Shown: positions 51,299-60,803, numbered from the stretch's first letter. The stretch is DNA of 64,000 bases from JAWLHK01 sp041690355 [NCBI: bacterium] (GCA_041690355.1 JAWLHK010000010.1:62001-126000); one strand, 5' to 3'. Notes: generated by a model from the sequence alone, not told the origin. Program-made: numbers and translations.

Positions 51299-51876
51299 TG
51301 CCCGCTCTGCTTCGGTATTCCCTCACGGCATTCGCGTTCGCAACCATGGCCTGCGCATCGTCGCCGCAGCCCGCCCCCGAGGCGTCCGCCGAACCGGTGA
51401 CCGAAGCCGAGATCGCGCGCGCCCGCGAAGCGCTGAACCCCCTGAAGACCGGTCTCCCCAAGGCTTTGCAAGCGGCCATCGCCAGCGACGGTCACGCCGG
51501 CGCCGTGACGGCTTGCAGCACGATCGCCCCGAGCCTCGCCGAAAGCGGCTCCACCGAGACCGTCAAGGTCGGCCGCACGTCGACGAAGCTGCGCAATCCG
51601 AAGAACGCGCCCGCCGACTGGATGCAGCCGATTCTGAACGAGTGGACACAGCGCCCGCCGGCCGAGGGCTCCCACGCGGCCGTGCGCCTGGCCGACGGCA
51701 CAGTCGGCTACGCGGAACCGATCTTCGTCAAGCCGCTCTGCACGAGCTGCCATGGGGAGTCGATTCCCGTTGACGTGCGCGCGGTGCTCAAAGAGCGGTA
51801 CCCGCAGGATCAGGCGACCGGCTACCAGGCGGGCGATTTCCGGGGGATGTTCTGGGTGACTCTGCGGCTCGAGTGA
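51295..51876 (+). CDS. DUF3365 (Tll0287-like) heme-binding lipoprotein
   Basis: 193 residues. Signal peptide with lipobox-like TMAC (Cys18). The DUF3365 domain includes the c-type heme motif CTSCHG near residue 148, so one covalently bound heme is expected in the periplasm. The start has GGGAGGAA immediately upstream. The ccm genes at the far end of the window would supply heme attachment. Role unknown; redox or gas sensing is usual for the family. Confidence 0.87.
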   Translation: MMPALLRYSLTAFAFATMACASSPQPAPEASAEPVTEAEIARAREALNPLKTGLPKALQAAIASDGHAGAVTACSTIAPSLAESGSTETVKVGRTSTKLRNPKNAPADWMQPILNEWTQRPPAEGSHAAVRLADGTVGYAEPIFVKPLCTSCHGESIPVDVRAVLKERYPQDQATGYQAGDFRGMFWVTLRLE

Positions 51877-51923
51877 CGGGCGCAAGTTCTGCACGCCGCT
51901 CGAACAGAAAGCTCTCTACCACA

Positions 51924-51952
51924 TTGTGATCGAGCGCCGAATTCCGTAGGAT
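51924..51952 (+). promoter_or_regulatory. Promoter of the DUF983 gene
   Basis: TTGTGA (51924-51929), 17 bases, TAGGAT (51947-51952). Transcription would start near 51958. Confidence 0.55.
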
Positions 51953-51969
51953 GATCGGTGGAGCCCCGC

Positions 51970-52443
51970 ATGCCGAAATCATCTGAGGACATCATCATCA
52001 AGCCTCGCGGCGAACGCGTCACCCTCGACGACTTTCCGCGACTGTCGACCGTGCAACGGCTCTGGCTTACGGTTTTCCGGCAGCGCTGTCCGCACTGCGG
52101 GGGCGGGAAACTCTACGCGCACGGGTTCGAATTGAACCCCAAATGCTCCGTCTGCGGCTCGCGGTTCGAGCGTGAGGCAGGCTCGTGGACGGGGGCCGTC
52201 GTCATCGCCTACACCATCGGCTCGCTGGTCGGCTTCGGCCTCTGGTTGTATCTGTGGTGGATCGGAAGAGACTTCCACGGCGTCGAGTGGCTGGTCACGG
52301 CCGTAGCCGTCGCCGCCATCCTGGCCACGTATCGCCCGGCGAAGGCCTGGTGGGTGTGGATGCTTTACTCTGCCGGATGGGTTTACCCCGACACCGACGA
52401 AGCCTACATCACCTCGCATATCCCCCCGCCGACACGGCGCTGA
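51970..52443 (+). CDS. DUF983 membrane protein with zinc ribbon
   Basis: 157 residues. The N-terminal zinc ribbon CPHCGGGKLY...CSVCG (residues 38-65) is followed by the F-E-R-E-x-G motif and two or three membrane helices (residues 75-130). ATG 51970 has GGAG six bases before it; GTG 51958, at the predicted transcript start, could be used on a leaderless message. Family members are sometimes linked to heme-copper oxidase assembly, which is not shown here. Confidence 0.85.
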   Translation: MPKSSEDIIIKPRGERVTLDDFPRLSTVQRLWLTVFRQRCPHCGGGKLYAHGFELNPKCSVCGSRFEREAGSWTGAVVIAYTIGSLVGFGLWLYLWWIGRDFHGVEWLVTAVAVAAILATYRPAKAWWVWMLYSAGWVYPDTDEAYITSHIPPPTRR

Positions 52444-52461
52444 CGGGCGGCGCAGCCGGCA

Positions 52462-52482
52462 GTCGTCGGTCAGAAGTCATTT
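52462..52482 (+). repeat. Diverged heptamer array, GTCAGAA class
   Basis: GTCGTCG, GTCAGAA, GTCATTT, spaced by seven, 18 bases after the DUF983 stop. Confidence 0.45.
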
Positions 52483-52586
52483 CCGTTCGTGACGAGCCGA
52501 CCGCCGGAGCAGCGCGATCGGCGACGGCGAGACAGGCACCCGTGGGTACGCAGGTGCGGGCCGTATCTCCCACCCACTTCCCCCGT

Positions 52587-52641
52587 CCCCTTCTCCCTCC
52601 ATACGCAGTCCGGCGGGCGAACCGGTTGGAGGGAGAAGGGG
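52587..52641. repeat. 15-bp perfect inverted repeat, pyrimidine/purine arms
   Basis: CCCCTTCTCCCTCCA (52587-52601) and TGGAGGGAGAAGGGG (52627-52641) with a 25-base loop. It lies in the 52444-52814 gap between convergent genes and may end transcription, although no T-tract follows. The rest of the gap shows only C/G-rich runs. Confidence 0.6.
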
Positions 52642-52814
52642 CGATTCCGACAGAAACAATCTGTCCCCCTCCGCCTCTCAACCCGCGCGTGGCCTGCGTC
52701 CGTCCGATTCCGTGGTGCTCATGCGCGCGTGGTATGGAGGAGGAGGGGGAGATCCGTTAGTACGGATTCACGTGCGGAGGGGGCGGTGGCGGTTGTTGAG
52801 CACGTGAGCTCACG

Positions 52815-54875
52815 CTATGGGCACACCGTGCCGAGCGCCGTCGGCTCGGGAACCGTGGCGATCCCCGTCTCAACGAAGCTCTTGAAGAAGCACCCGTACT
52901 GGTACTTCACTTCGTCGAGCTGCCCATAGATTGCGTGCGGATCGTAGATGCCGTCCCCTTCGTACTGCACGACGACGCCCGTGTAGGGACGGCCGTCGCG
53001 AGAGACGCGGTTCTGCGTCACGGGATACGGCAGAATGCCGTCGAGCCCCGCCGCGGCGAGTGCCTCCTGCATCGAACCCCAGACGTTCTCCCCCGCCTGC
53101 TCGTGCCGGTACGCGAGCGCCATGGCATCGTACAGGACTGTGGGGAAGTAAGAGTCGTCCTTGCCCGCCGGCTGGTAGATCGGCCGCACCGGATGCTCCG
53201 GCAGCGGATCAAAAGCGAGCCGCGGCGTGTAGATGAGCGGCTCGGCCGGTTCCCATGCGTTCGTCAACAGATGCATGGCCGGATGCATGAACGTCAGATC
53301 GACGTTGGTCGCGAGCACGACCTTGAGCAGCTGGTCGGCGCCGGGGATCAGCGAGGTCTGGAGGATGAAGTACGCCCAGTAGCCGCCCGCCCCCGTCGGC
53401 GTCACCGCTTCGATGCGCGGCTCGACGGCCCCGATCATGTTCGTGTACATGCCGCCCATCGACTGCCCCATGGCGACAACCCGTTCCGCGCGGAAGCGGT
53501 AGGCCGTCTCGCCCGCGGGGAGCGTCGGCACGTCCGTGCACCCCGCAAGCGCCGACGGCGGAATGCGCAGGTCGAGGAGAGCCGAGAGAAACAGTCGCTG
53601 CTCGATGGCCCCCTGCCGGTAGGTGTCGGGAAAGGCGGCGACGTTCTCGAGGTTGAGGTATTCGTAATCCGACGCGCCGGGGAGCCGCTCCGGATTGATC
53701 GGCATGGCCGAGCCCGCCATGGCGAATCCGTGTTCCGCGAGCACGTAGCCGGGGCCTTCGCCCTTCGTCGGTTCCCCGTCGGGCGTGAGCACCTTGCCGC
53801 GATCGACGAGCTGCGTGCTCACGCCGCCCGAACCATGGAAGTAGAGGGCCAGCGGATAGCCGCCCGCCGGCATGGAGATCTTCGGGATCGTGATGGCGAT
53901 GGGCGCGGTCTCGGTGCGCTGCACGATGGGGTTACCCTCGGCGTCGTAGCGGAACCAGCCGGCGTCTCCTTCCGGATCGGAGTCCTTGTTGAACGGCGGC
54001 AGACCGCGTTGGAACTGGGGAAAATCCACGGTTCCGTGCAGCTCGCAGAAGCGGCCGTGGGCGCCACCGTCGTCGGGGTCGACGTGCAGGTTCTCGATCG
54101 TCACCTTGTGCCGGGAGAGCGCCTTCTCGGTGTCCTCGAACACGCGCGCCACCGTGTCTCCGGTCGTGAAGACGGTCGCCGCGGCCACCGCTTCGATGTC
54201 GACGCCCGCCTTGCGCAGCGCCTTCCACAGCGGCCTGTACTGCGCATACAGCGTCTTCTCCCGCGCATCGGCGGGCGCTTCGTCGGCCTTCAGGCGATCG
54301 AGAGCGGCAGGCACGCCGAGCGGCTTGCCGGCGGCATCGTTCAGCGAGCGCAGCACGACGAATGCGTACGTGGTGCCGCCGTAGAGCACGAAGCCGGGGC
54401 GGGCCGCCACCGTGAGCAGATTCTCGGGAATGTACTTGTCGGTTCCCGGCGTCCAGGCGACCGTGGGGATGAGCGCGCCGAATTCCCCGGAATCCTCGTC
54501 GACGTTCACGAGCAGTACGGGGCTCTTCGCATCCGCCGGAATTACAGCATCGCTCTCCTGTTCCGCCAGCGGTCCCGAGAAGCGGAAATACGCGACCGGG
54601 AGCACGGGAAATCCGGAGCGCTCCATGCCGCGCTTGCGCAGGTCCTCGACGAGCACGACCTTGCCGCCGTTGGGAAAGCCGCGCAGATCGGGCGCGCCGC
54701 CTTCGGTCAGCCGCAGGTCTGAGGGAAACGGGAAATCATAGAAGAGTTCCGGGTCCGTCAGGTCGGCGGCGGCATCAAAGCGCACCGCCGTGCCGGCGAT
54801 GCCGGTGCGTTCGCGGGCGGCTTCAGAGCAGGCGGCAGACAGGAAAAGGACGAAGAGGAGTACCGTGCGTTTCAT
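52815..54875 (-). CDS. Large secreted alpha/beta-hydrolase lipoprotein
   Basis: 686 residues. Lipoprotein signal with SAAC (Cys near 16). The C-terminal half is an alpha/beta hydrolase: oxyanion-hole motif YFHGSGG near residue 355 and nucleophile elbow GQSMGG near residue 480. The N-terminal half (residues 20-330) has an all-beta look and is related in style to bacterial virulence-factor-lipase N-terminal regions. Substrate unknown; a lipase or esterase on the cell surface is inferred. I prefer ATG 54875 to the GTG at 54884. Confidence 0.8.
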   Translation of the reverse strand: MKRTVLLFVLFLSAACSEAARERTGIAGTAVRFDAAADLTDPELFYDFPFPSDLRLTEGGAPDLRGFPNGGKVVLVEDLRKRGMERSGFPVLPVAYFRFSGPLAEQESDAVIPADAKSPVLLVNVDEDSGEFGALIPTVAWTPGTDKYIPENLLTVAARPGFVLYGGTTYAFVVLRSLNDAAGKPLGVPAALDRLKADEAPADAREKTLYAQYRPLWKALRKAGVDIEAVAAATVFTTGDTVARVFEDTEKALSRHKVTIENLHVDPDDGGAHGRFCELHGTVDFPQFQRGLPPFNKDSDPEGDAGWFRYDAEGNPIVQRTETAPIAITIPKISMPAGGYPLALYFHGSGGVSTQLVDRGKVLTPDGEPTKGEGPGYVLAEHGFAMAGSAMPINPERLPGASDYEYLNLENVAAFPDTYRQGAIEQRLFLSALLDLRIPPSALAGCTDVPTLPAGETAYRFRAERVVAMGQSMGGMYTNMIGAVEPRIEAVTPTGAGGYWAYFILQTSLIPGADQLLKVVLATNVDLTFMHPAMHLLTNAWEPAEPLIYTPRLAFDPLPEHPVRPIYQPAGKDDSYFPTVLYDAMALAYRHEQAGENVWGSMQEALAAAGLDGILPYPVTQNRVSRDGRPYTGVVVQYEGDGIYDPHAIYGQLDEVKYQYGCFFKSFVETGIATVPEPTALGTVCP

Positions 54876-54915
54876 GGCCGTCACGGTACCATGCCGGCGC
54901 CCCGGCGACCAAGAT

Positions 54916-55425
54916 TCAGACGGCGGCGCTGCTGCGGGTCGCGCCGTCGAGCTTCAGGTACTTCTTGCCCTGCAGGTAGAGCACCACGCCGATGACGCCG
55001 AGGGGAAAATCGGTCGTGAAGACGATCAGGCTTGAAAAGTAGGGAATGCCGTCGAGGCCGCCGTCGAGCAGGCAGACGGCGCTCTTGCAGCGCACCGTGA
55101 AGTAGAAGACGAGCCCCGTCAGCGAGCTCGTGAACTTCGAGAGGATGATCACCGGCAGGTAGTTGAAGTACCGCTCGGGCTTCCACGCGATGGCCGCGCT
55201 CATGTAGGTGATCATGATCATCATGCTGTTCGTGAGCGCCAGCCAGAGCCAGAAATTGCCATCCGATTCGGGCGTCGGGGGATGGCCGACGAGCTTCGCG
55301 ATGGCGTTCATGAGCCGGAACAGTTCCTCGCGAAGGAAGAGAAACTGGAGGGTGGTCACAAAGAATCCGATGGCAAATGCGATCATCCACCCGCGAAGCG
55401 ACTTCCGGTAAAACTGGGGGCTCAT
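54916..55425 (-). CDS. Four-helix membrane protein of unknown function
   Basis: 169 residues with four hydrophobic segments (near 15-32, 60-80, 92-115 and 132-152) and a basic C-terminus (GKKYLKLDGATRS). The two central cysteines (RCKSAVC) lie in one loop. ATG 55425 has GGAG eight bases before it. It follows no family I know. It is divergent from the helicase operon, with an operator-like site between. Confidence 0.65.
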   Translation of the reverse strand: MSPQFYRKSLRGWMIAFAIGFFVTTLQFLFLREELFRLMNAIAKLVGHPPTPESDGNFWLWLALTNSMMIMITYMSAAIAWKPERYFNYLPVIILSKFTSSLTGLVFYFTVRCKSAVCLLDGGLDGIPYFSSLIVFTTDFPLGVIGVVLYLQGKKYLKLDGATRSSAAV

Positions 55426-55518
55426 GATAAAACTCCGTAACTCCGACGGTGGAACCGCGAATCCGCCTGGCCAGTATGCGCTGCGCCTTGGCCCGCGGGA
55501 GCTCATTGTGATTGAATG

Positions 55519-55535
55519 ACTAGTTAACCACTCGT
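55519..55535. promoter_or_regulatory. Operator-like imperfect inverted repeat
   Basis: ACTAGT (55519-55524) and ACTCGT (55530-55535), one mismatch, in the divergent 55426-55553 region. It resembles TetR-type sites around membrane-protein genes. Weak evidence. Confidence 0.3.
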
Positions 55536-55553
55536 TTTCACGACCTGTCAAAC

Positions 55554-58064
55554 GTGCTACCGGCCGAAGATCTGCTGGCGCCCGACGCAGCCCGCGCCAT
55601 GGCCGAAGAAATCCGGCTGGGCGGGGGAAATGAAGTCTTCTTCGTCGGCCGCGTCGAAAGCGGCCGGGTCGTCGAAGCCAAGGTCGTCGCGCGCGGCAAC
55701 GCGCACATGGTGCCGGCCATTCTCCAGGTGCCCGCGCCCGGCGACGTCGTCCTGCACAACCACCCGTCGGGCGAGCTGCTCCCCTCCGATGCCGACGGGA
55801 GCATCGCGTCGCGTCTCGGCGAAAACTCCGTCGGCTTCTACATCGTCGACAACGAGGTTCGCCGCGTCTATCCGGTCGTGTACGCCTTTCAGGTGCGCGA
55901 CGTGCGCCCCGTGGCCGAAGACGCGCTCGTGGCCGCCCTGCAGCCCGGCGGAAAGCTCGCCGCCGCCCTTGGAACGGTGGAGGATCGCCCCTCGCAGCGG
56001 GCCATGCTGCACGCCGTCGCCGAATCCTTCGAACAGAACCGCGTGGCTGTCCTCGAAGCCGGCACCGGCACCGGAAAAACGTTCGCCTACCTGCTCCCCG
56101 CGCTCGACTGGGCGCTGGCCAACCGTGAGAAAGTGGTCGTGGCGACCCATACGATCAATCTCCAGGAGCAGATCATCAAGAAGGACGTGCAGGCGCTGCG
56201 GGCCGTCTTCGGCGACCAGTTCCACGTCGCGCTCATGAAGGGGCGCTCGAACTACGTGTCGCTGCGCCGCGCCCGCGAACTCGAAGAGAGTCTGACGGCG
56301 CTCACCGATGCCGAAGAGAAGGACGAGGCGAAGGCGCTCGTCGCCTGGGCGCACCGGACGGAAGACGGCAGCCGCAGCGACCTCACGTTTCAGCCGCGCC
56401 ATGAACTCTGGGAGCGCGTCCAGAGCGAATCGGACAACTGCCTGCGCCACCGCTGCCCCACCTTCCACCAGTGCTTCTTCTACCGCGCCCGGCGGAATGC
56501 GGTCGAAGCCGACCTGCTCGTCGCCAACCATCATCTGCTCTTCGTGGATCTGGCCATGCGCGCCCGCATGCAGGATGACGACGCGGGTATCCTCCCCTCC
56601 TATCAGCGCGTCATTCTGGACGAGGCGCATCATGTGGAAGAGGTGGCTACGGACTATTTCGGTCAGCAGGTCACCCGCCTCGGCGTGCAGCGCGCGTTGC
56701 ACCGCATCTGGCGCGATGCCGGGCGGGGAGCGAAGGGGGCCGTCGTGGCCCTGCTCGAGCGCATCCGCATGACCGAGGATCTGCCCAAGTTCGCGGTGGA
56801 GACGTGGCTGTACCTGATCAACGCCGAGATCCTCCCGGCGCGGCATCAGGTCGACAGCTCGTTCCGCGAGCTCTTCGACGATCTCCACCGGCTTGCCCGT
56901 GCGGGAGAAGTCGAGGCGGGCGGGAGCGGCGAGGTACGTACGCTGCGCATCACCGCCGACCTCCGCGGGAATCCCGCCTTCGTCCGCGTGCAGGAGACCG
57001 CGCGCGCCACGCTGGCCGACCTGCAGGGGCTGCTCAAGCCCGGGCGCCAGTTTCTCAGCAAGACCGAAACCTTCGCCGAAGAAGCGCGCATGCTTGGCTA
57101 CCTGTCGGAGTTCGAGTCGGCTTTGAACCGCCTCGAGGCCGCCGGCGATGCGGTCGAGAGTGTCCTCCTTGCCGACTCGGTCGACCAGGTGCGGTGGATC
57201 GAAGTGAAGGCCGACAATCCGCGTGTCGTGCGCCTGCAATCGGCCCCGATCGACGTTGGCGCGCTCCTGGCGGAACATCTGTTTGCGAATCACAAGACGG
57301 TGACGCTCACGTCGGCGACCCTGGCCGTCGCCGGAAAAACCGATTTCCTGCGGAAGCGGACCGGTCTCGACCGCGTGCGCGACGAGCGGATCCGGGAGGA
57401 GACCTTCCCCTCCCCGTTCGACTTCATGGAACAGGCGCGGCTCTTCATCACCGACGACCTGCCGTCTCCGGACCAGTCTACCTACGAAGCCGCGCTCGAA
57501 CAGGCGCTGCCGGCCCTGCTCGCCGCCGCGGGGGGACGGGCGTTCGTGCTCTTCACCAGTTTCCGCAGCCTGCAGCGCCAGTATCGTGTCGCGAAGCCGT
57601 GGCTCGAATCGATGGGCATCCGCGCCCTGCGCCAGGGAGAAGCGCCGCGCGACAAGCTCCTCCAGACCTTCCGCGAAGACACCCGCTCGGTGCTCTTCGG
57701 CACCGACAGTTTCTGGGAAGGGGTCGACGTTGAAGGAGAAGCGCTCTCCACCGTCATTCTCACACGCCTGCCGTTCCGCGTCCCCACGCACCCCGTGCTT
57801 GTCGCGCGCGCCGAGGCCATTGACGCGGCCGGGGGAAGATCGTTCACGGAGTATACCGTGCCGATGGCCGTCATCAAGTTCCGCCAGGGGTTCGGGCGCC
57901 TGATCCGCAGCCGCAGCGACCGCGGCGTGGTCATCGTCACCGACGGGCGCATCGTCTCCAAGCCGTACGGGCGGTCGTTTCTCAAGTCGCTGCCGCCCAT
58001 TCAGACCGTCACCGCATCCACCCGCGAGGTCGAAGAACATGTCCGCAACTTCTTTGCCGCTTGA
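55554..58064 (+). CDS. RadC-like JAB domain fused to DinG/XPD-type helicase
   Basis: 836 residues. Residues 15-130 form a JAB/JAMM domain with Glu27, H-x-H-P-S-G (His68, His70) and Asp81, spaced exactly as H-x-H-x10-D. The DinG-type helicase follows: Walker A GTGTGKT near residue 174, VILDEAHHVEE near 358, and C-terminal QGFGRLIRS near 778. Of the four cysteines that hold the Fe-S cluster in DinG/XPD, three are present (SDNCLRHRCPTFHQC, near 302-314). The first position reads KGRSNYVS, with Ser in place of Cys. The start is GTG without a clear ribosome site. First gene of a four-gene operon; a repair role is inferred. Confidence 0.88.
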   Translation: MLPAEDLLAPDAARAMAEEIRLGGGNEVFFVGRVESGRVVEAKVVARGNAHMVPAILQVPAPGDVVLHNHPSGELLPSDADGSIASRLGENSVGFYIVDNEVRRVYPVVYAFQVRDVRPVAEDALVAALQPGGKLAAALGTVEDRPSQRAMLHAVAESFEQNRVAVLEAGTGTGKTFAYLLPALDWALANREKVVVATHTINLQEQIIKKDVQALRAVFGDQFHVALMKGRSNYVSLRRARELEESLTALTDAEEKDEAKALVAWAHRTEDGSRSDLTFQPRHELWERVQSESDNCLRHRCPTFHQCFFYRARRNAVEADLLVANHHLLFVDLAMRARMQDDDAGILPSYQRVILDEAHHVEEVATDYFGQQVTRLGVQRALHRIWRDAGRGAKGAVVALLERIRMTEDLPKFAVETWLYLINAEILPARHQVDSSFRELFDDLHRLARAGEVEAGGSGEVRTLRITADLRGNPAFVRVQETARATLADLQGLLKPGRQFLSKTETFAEEARMLGYLSEFESALNRLEAAGDAVESVLLADSVDQVRWIEVKADNPRVVRLQSAPIDVGALLAEHLFANHKTVTLTSATLAVAGKTDFLRKRTGLDRVRDERIREETFPSPFDFMEQARLFITDDLPSPDQSTYEAALEQALPALLAAAGGRAFVLFTSFRSLQRQYRVAKPWLESMGIRALRQGEAPRDKLLQTFREDTRSVLFGTDSFWEGVDVEGEALSTVILTRLPFRVPTHPVLVARAEAIDAAGGRSFTEYTVPMAVIKFRQGFGRLIRSRSDRGVVIVTDGRIVSKPYGRSFLKSLPPIQTVTASTREVEEHVRNFFAA

Positions 58065-58845
58065 AGACTGGCTGGCGGCCGCCGTCCGCTGGGCGCACGC
58101 CGCCGGCGAGATCCAGCGGCGCTATTTTCACCACCCGGAGCGCAAGGACATCCAACACAAGGGGGCCATCGACCTGGTCACCGCCGCCGACAAGGAATGC
58201 GAGGCGTTTCTCATCGAGCGCATCGAAGCCGAATGCCCCGATCACGGCTACGTGGCCGAAGAAGGGCACCGCAAATCGACCCCCGGCGGTCTGGCATGGT
58301 ACATTGATCCCCTCGACGGGACGACCAACTTCGCGCACGGCTATCCGGTCTTCTGCGTTTCGATCGCGCTGCTCGACGGCCGGCGTCCGGTGCTCGGCGT
58401 CGTCTACGATCCGATGCGCGGCGAGACCTTCACGGCGGTCTTGGGCCGGGGCGCGCGGTTGAACGGCGAGGCGATTGCAGTTACTCGGGAGGCAGAGCTG
58501 GGAAAATCGCTGCTCGTGACCGGATTCCCCTACGCCTTTGCGGAGAATCCCCTGAACCTCAGACTGTTCGATGCCTTTCTGCACCGCAGCCTCTCGGTGC
58601 GCCGCGACGGCTCGGCCGCCCTGGACCTCTGCTATGTCGCGTGCGGCCGCTTCGACGGGTTCTGGGAGCTGGGCCTGAACAGCTGGGACATCGCGGCCGG
58701 CGCGCTGATCCTCGAAGAGGCGGGCGGCCGTGCAACGCAGTTCGACGGCGGCGAACTTGACGTCGACGCGCGCAACATTCTGGCGACCAACGACCTGCTC
58801 CACGCACCGATGCAGCAGGTTCTCAAAGAATACGGAGCATACTGA
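58039..58845 (+). CDS. suhB: Inositol monophosphatase family protein (SuhB-like)
   Basis: 268 residues. Metal-binding motifs: VAEEGH near residue 72, YIDPLDGTTNFAHGYPVF near residues 90-107, and NSWDIAAGALILEEAGG near residue 213. It hydrolyses inositol-1-phosphate or similar; SuhB also acts in rRNA transcription in E. coli. It starts 26 bases inside the end of the helicase gene, and its stop overlaps the next ATG by one base. Confidence 0.92.
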   Translation: MSATSLPLEDWLAAAVRWAHAAGEIQRRYFHHPERKDIQHKGAIDLVTAADKECEAFLIERIEAECPDHGYVAEEGHRKSTPGGLAWYIDPLDGTTNFAHGYPVFCVSIALLDGRRPVLGVVYDPMRGETFTAVLGRGARLNGEAIAVTREAELGKSLLVTGFPYAFAENPLNLRLFDAFLHRSLSVRRDGSAALDLCYVACGRFDGFWELGLNSWDIAAGALILEEAGGRATQFDGGELDVDARNILATNDLLHAPMQQVLKEYGAY

Positions 58846-59147
58846 TGGCTGACGAAAAGCAGACGCGCGAAGTCCAACTCAAGATCACGCTCGACGACAA
58901 GACCGCCGAGGGGGTCTATTCGAACCTGGCGATGATCAACCACAACGACATGGAGTTCACGCTCGACTTCCTCTACGTGCAGCCGCAGGGGCCGAAGGCC
59001 ACCGTGCGCTCGCGCATCATTACGAGCCCCGTGCACCTGAAGCGCTTCATGGCGGCCCTGCAGGAGAATATCCGCCGCTACGAGCAGCGCTTCGGCGAGA
59101 TCAACACCGGTCCCACCGTCCAGGCCCCCAAGGGGGATTACAACTGA
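58845..59147 (+). CDS. DUF3467 protein
   Basis: 100 residues. The family pattern (GVYSNLAMINHNDMEFTLDF, then VRSRIITSPVHLKRFMAALQ) is complete. Small, soluble, no cofactor motif. No activity is known. Tight packing in the operon (TGATG overlap upstream, zero gap downstream) means co-expression with the helicase, phosphatase and carboxypeptidase. Confidence 0.87.
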   Translation: MADEKQTREVQLKITLDDKTAEGVYSNLAMINHNDMEFTLDFLYVQPQGPKATVRSRIITSPVHLKRFMAALQENIRRYEQRFGEINTGPTVQAPKGDYN

Positions 59148-60053
59148 ATGCCCATGCGCGTCGCGCCTCCCGTCGTTCCCGGTGACCGGGTCGCCGTCAT
59201 TGCCCCGGCGACGCCGTTCGACCGCGCGATCTTCGATGCCGGCGTGCGCTGGCTCGAGGCGCAGGGGTTCGTCGTCGACGTCGACCCCGCGGTCTTCGAG
59301 CGGACGCGCTACACGAGCGGAACGGTGAAGCAGCGCGCTGGAACGATCTCGCGTGCGCTGGCGAATCCGGAGATCAAAGCGCTCATCGCGGTCCGCGGCG
59401 GCTACGGCTCGGTGCACCTGCTCCCGTCGCTCGATGTCGGCGCGCTCGGGGATCAGCCGAAACGCATCGTCGGTTGCAGCGATCTGACGACGCTGCTCAA
59501 TTTCGTGTGGGAGCGCACGGGCGTGGTTACCTATCACGGCCCGATGGTCGCGGGCGATCTCGGACGCGGTCCGGACGCCGAGACGGCCTCCGATTTTCTC
59601 GCGACGTTTGCGGGGAAGCCGGCGCCCGAAAAAGAGCGGGACCTCGACGTCCTCGTTTCAGGGGATGCAGACGGAACCCTGGTGGGCGGCTGCCTGTCAC
59701 TGCTCGCAGCATCGATGGGAACGCCCTACGAATTTTCCGCCGACGACTGCATTCTCTTTCTCGAGGACGTGAAGGAGCATCCGTACCGCATCGACCGCAT
59801 GCTTATGCAGCTTCTCCTTGGCGGAAAATTCGATAGGGTGCGCGGTATCGTCTTCGGCACGATGGATCAGTGCGCGGCGCCGCAAGGTTCCGACTACCGG
59901 CTCGAGGATGTGCTTACGGACCTGCTCGCGCCGTTGGGGATTCCCATCTACTTTGGATTCCCCTCCGGTCACTCCACGCCGAACTTGACGCTCCCGCTCG
60001 GCGCACGGGCGCGCATGCAGGGTGGACGGTTGATGATCGAGGGGCCATTCTAG
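59148..60053 (+). CDS. LD-carboxypeptidase (peptidase S66)
   Basis: 301 residues, full length for MccF/LdcA. The nucleophile Ser is in VGCSDLTTLL near residue 113, the Glu in FLEDVKEHPYRIDRML near residue 203, and the His in GFPSGHSTPNLTLPLG near residue 270. It removes the terminal D-Ala from recycled murein tetrapeptide in the cytoplasm; MccF-type immunity is the alternative. It begins at the base after the DUF3467 stop. Confidence 0.92.
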   Translation: MPMRVAPPVVPGDRVAVIAPATPFDRAIFDAGVRWLEAQGFVVDVDPAVFERTRYTSGTVKQRAGTISRALANPEIKALIAVRGGYGSVHLLPSLDVGALGDQPKRIVGCSDLTTLLNFVWERTGVVTYHGPMVAGDLGRGPDAETASDFLATFAGKPAPEKERDLDVLVSGDADGTLVGGCLSLLAASMGTPYEFSADDCILFLEDVKEHPYRIDRMLMQLLLGGKFDRVRGIVFGTMDQCAAPQGSDYRLEDVLTDLLAPLGIPIYFGFPSGHSTPNLTLPLGARARMQGGRLMIEGPF

Positions 60054-60122
60054 GCCCAACCTCCGTTTCGGGTCCCCCTTCGGAAGACGACAGGGGGGTC
60101 TTCAACCCCGTATAATATGTTG

Positions 60123-60803
60123 ATGAACCGCGCCGTTGTTCTGCTCTCCGGGGGACTCGATTCCGCCACCGTGGTCGCCATCGCGCAGGCCGAGGGATTT
60201 CTCGTGAACGCGCTGAGCTTCGACTATGGCCAGCGCCATCGGATCGAGCTTGAAGCCGCGACCCGCGTGGCCCGGAAGGCTGGGGTGGAGAATCATCTGA
60301 TTCTTCCGCTCGACCTGCGCCCCATCGGCGGCTCGGCGCTCACGAGCGACATCGCCGTCCCCAAGGACGCCCTCGGCGCGGAGGGGATTCCGGTCACCTA
60401 CGTCCCCGCGCGGAACACGGTGTTTCTCTCGCTCGCGCTCGGCTGGGCCGAGACCCTCGGCGCCCACGATATCTTTCTCGGCGTGAACGCGCTCGACTAC
60501 AGCGGCTATCCCGATTGCCGCCCGGCGTTTGTGGACGCGTTCGAGCGCCTCGCGCAGGTGGCGACCCGCGATGGCGTCGAGGGACGCCCGTTCCGCATCC
60601 ACGCGCCGCTGATGGAGCTGGGGAAGAAGGAGATCATTCAGCGCGGCCTCGCGCTCGGCGTCGATTATGCGCTGACCCGCAGCTGCTACGACCCGCAGGG
60701 GGATCTCGCCTGCGGCCACTGCGACAGCTGCCTGCTGCGCCTGCGCGCCTTTGCCGAAGCAGGCGTGCCCGATCCGATCGCCTATGTGCCGGGAGCGACA
60801 TGA
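60123..60803 (+). CDS. queC: 7-cyano-7-deazaguanine synthase QueC
   Basis: 226 residues. PP-loop [15 protein letters not shown] at residues 5-19, [12 protein letters not shown] near residue 37, and the C-terminal zinc site C-x8-C-x2-C-x2-C ([17 protein letters not shown]). It converts CDG to preQ0 for queuosine. A perfect TATAAT (60111-60116) stands six bases before this ATG with no ribosome site; ATG 60117 directly behind it is the alternative. Overlaps queE by four bases. Confidence 0.95.
   Translation: MNRAVVLLSGGLDSATVVAIAQAEGFLVNALSFDYGQRHRIELEAATRVARKAGVENHLILPLDLRPIGGSALTSDIAVPKDALGAEGIPVTYVPARNTVFLSLALGWAETLGAHDIFLGVNALDYSGYPDCRPAFVDAFERLAQVATRDGVEGRPFRIHAPLMELGKKEIIQRGLALGVDYALTRSCYDPQGDLACGHCDSCLLRLRAFAEAGVPDPIAYVPGAT

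Noticed and set aside
52125-52150. tRNA T-arm-like GGTTCGAATTGAACC
   Set aside because: It lies inside the DUF983 coding frame and no acceptor or anticodon arm can be built around it.
52489-52929. 146-codon ORF between DUF983 and the hydrolase lipoprotein
   Set aside because: Runs across a large inverted repeat and into antisense coding sequence; no start signal or domain.
55557-58040. 827-codon minus-strand ORF opposite the helicase gene
   Set aside because: Antisense shadow of the JAB-DinG gene; no domain features.
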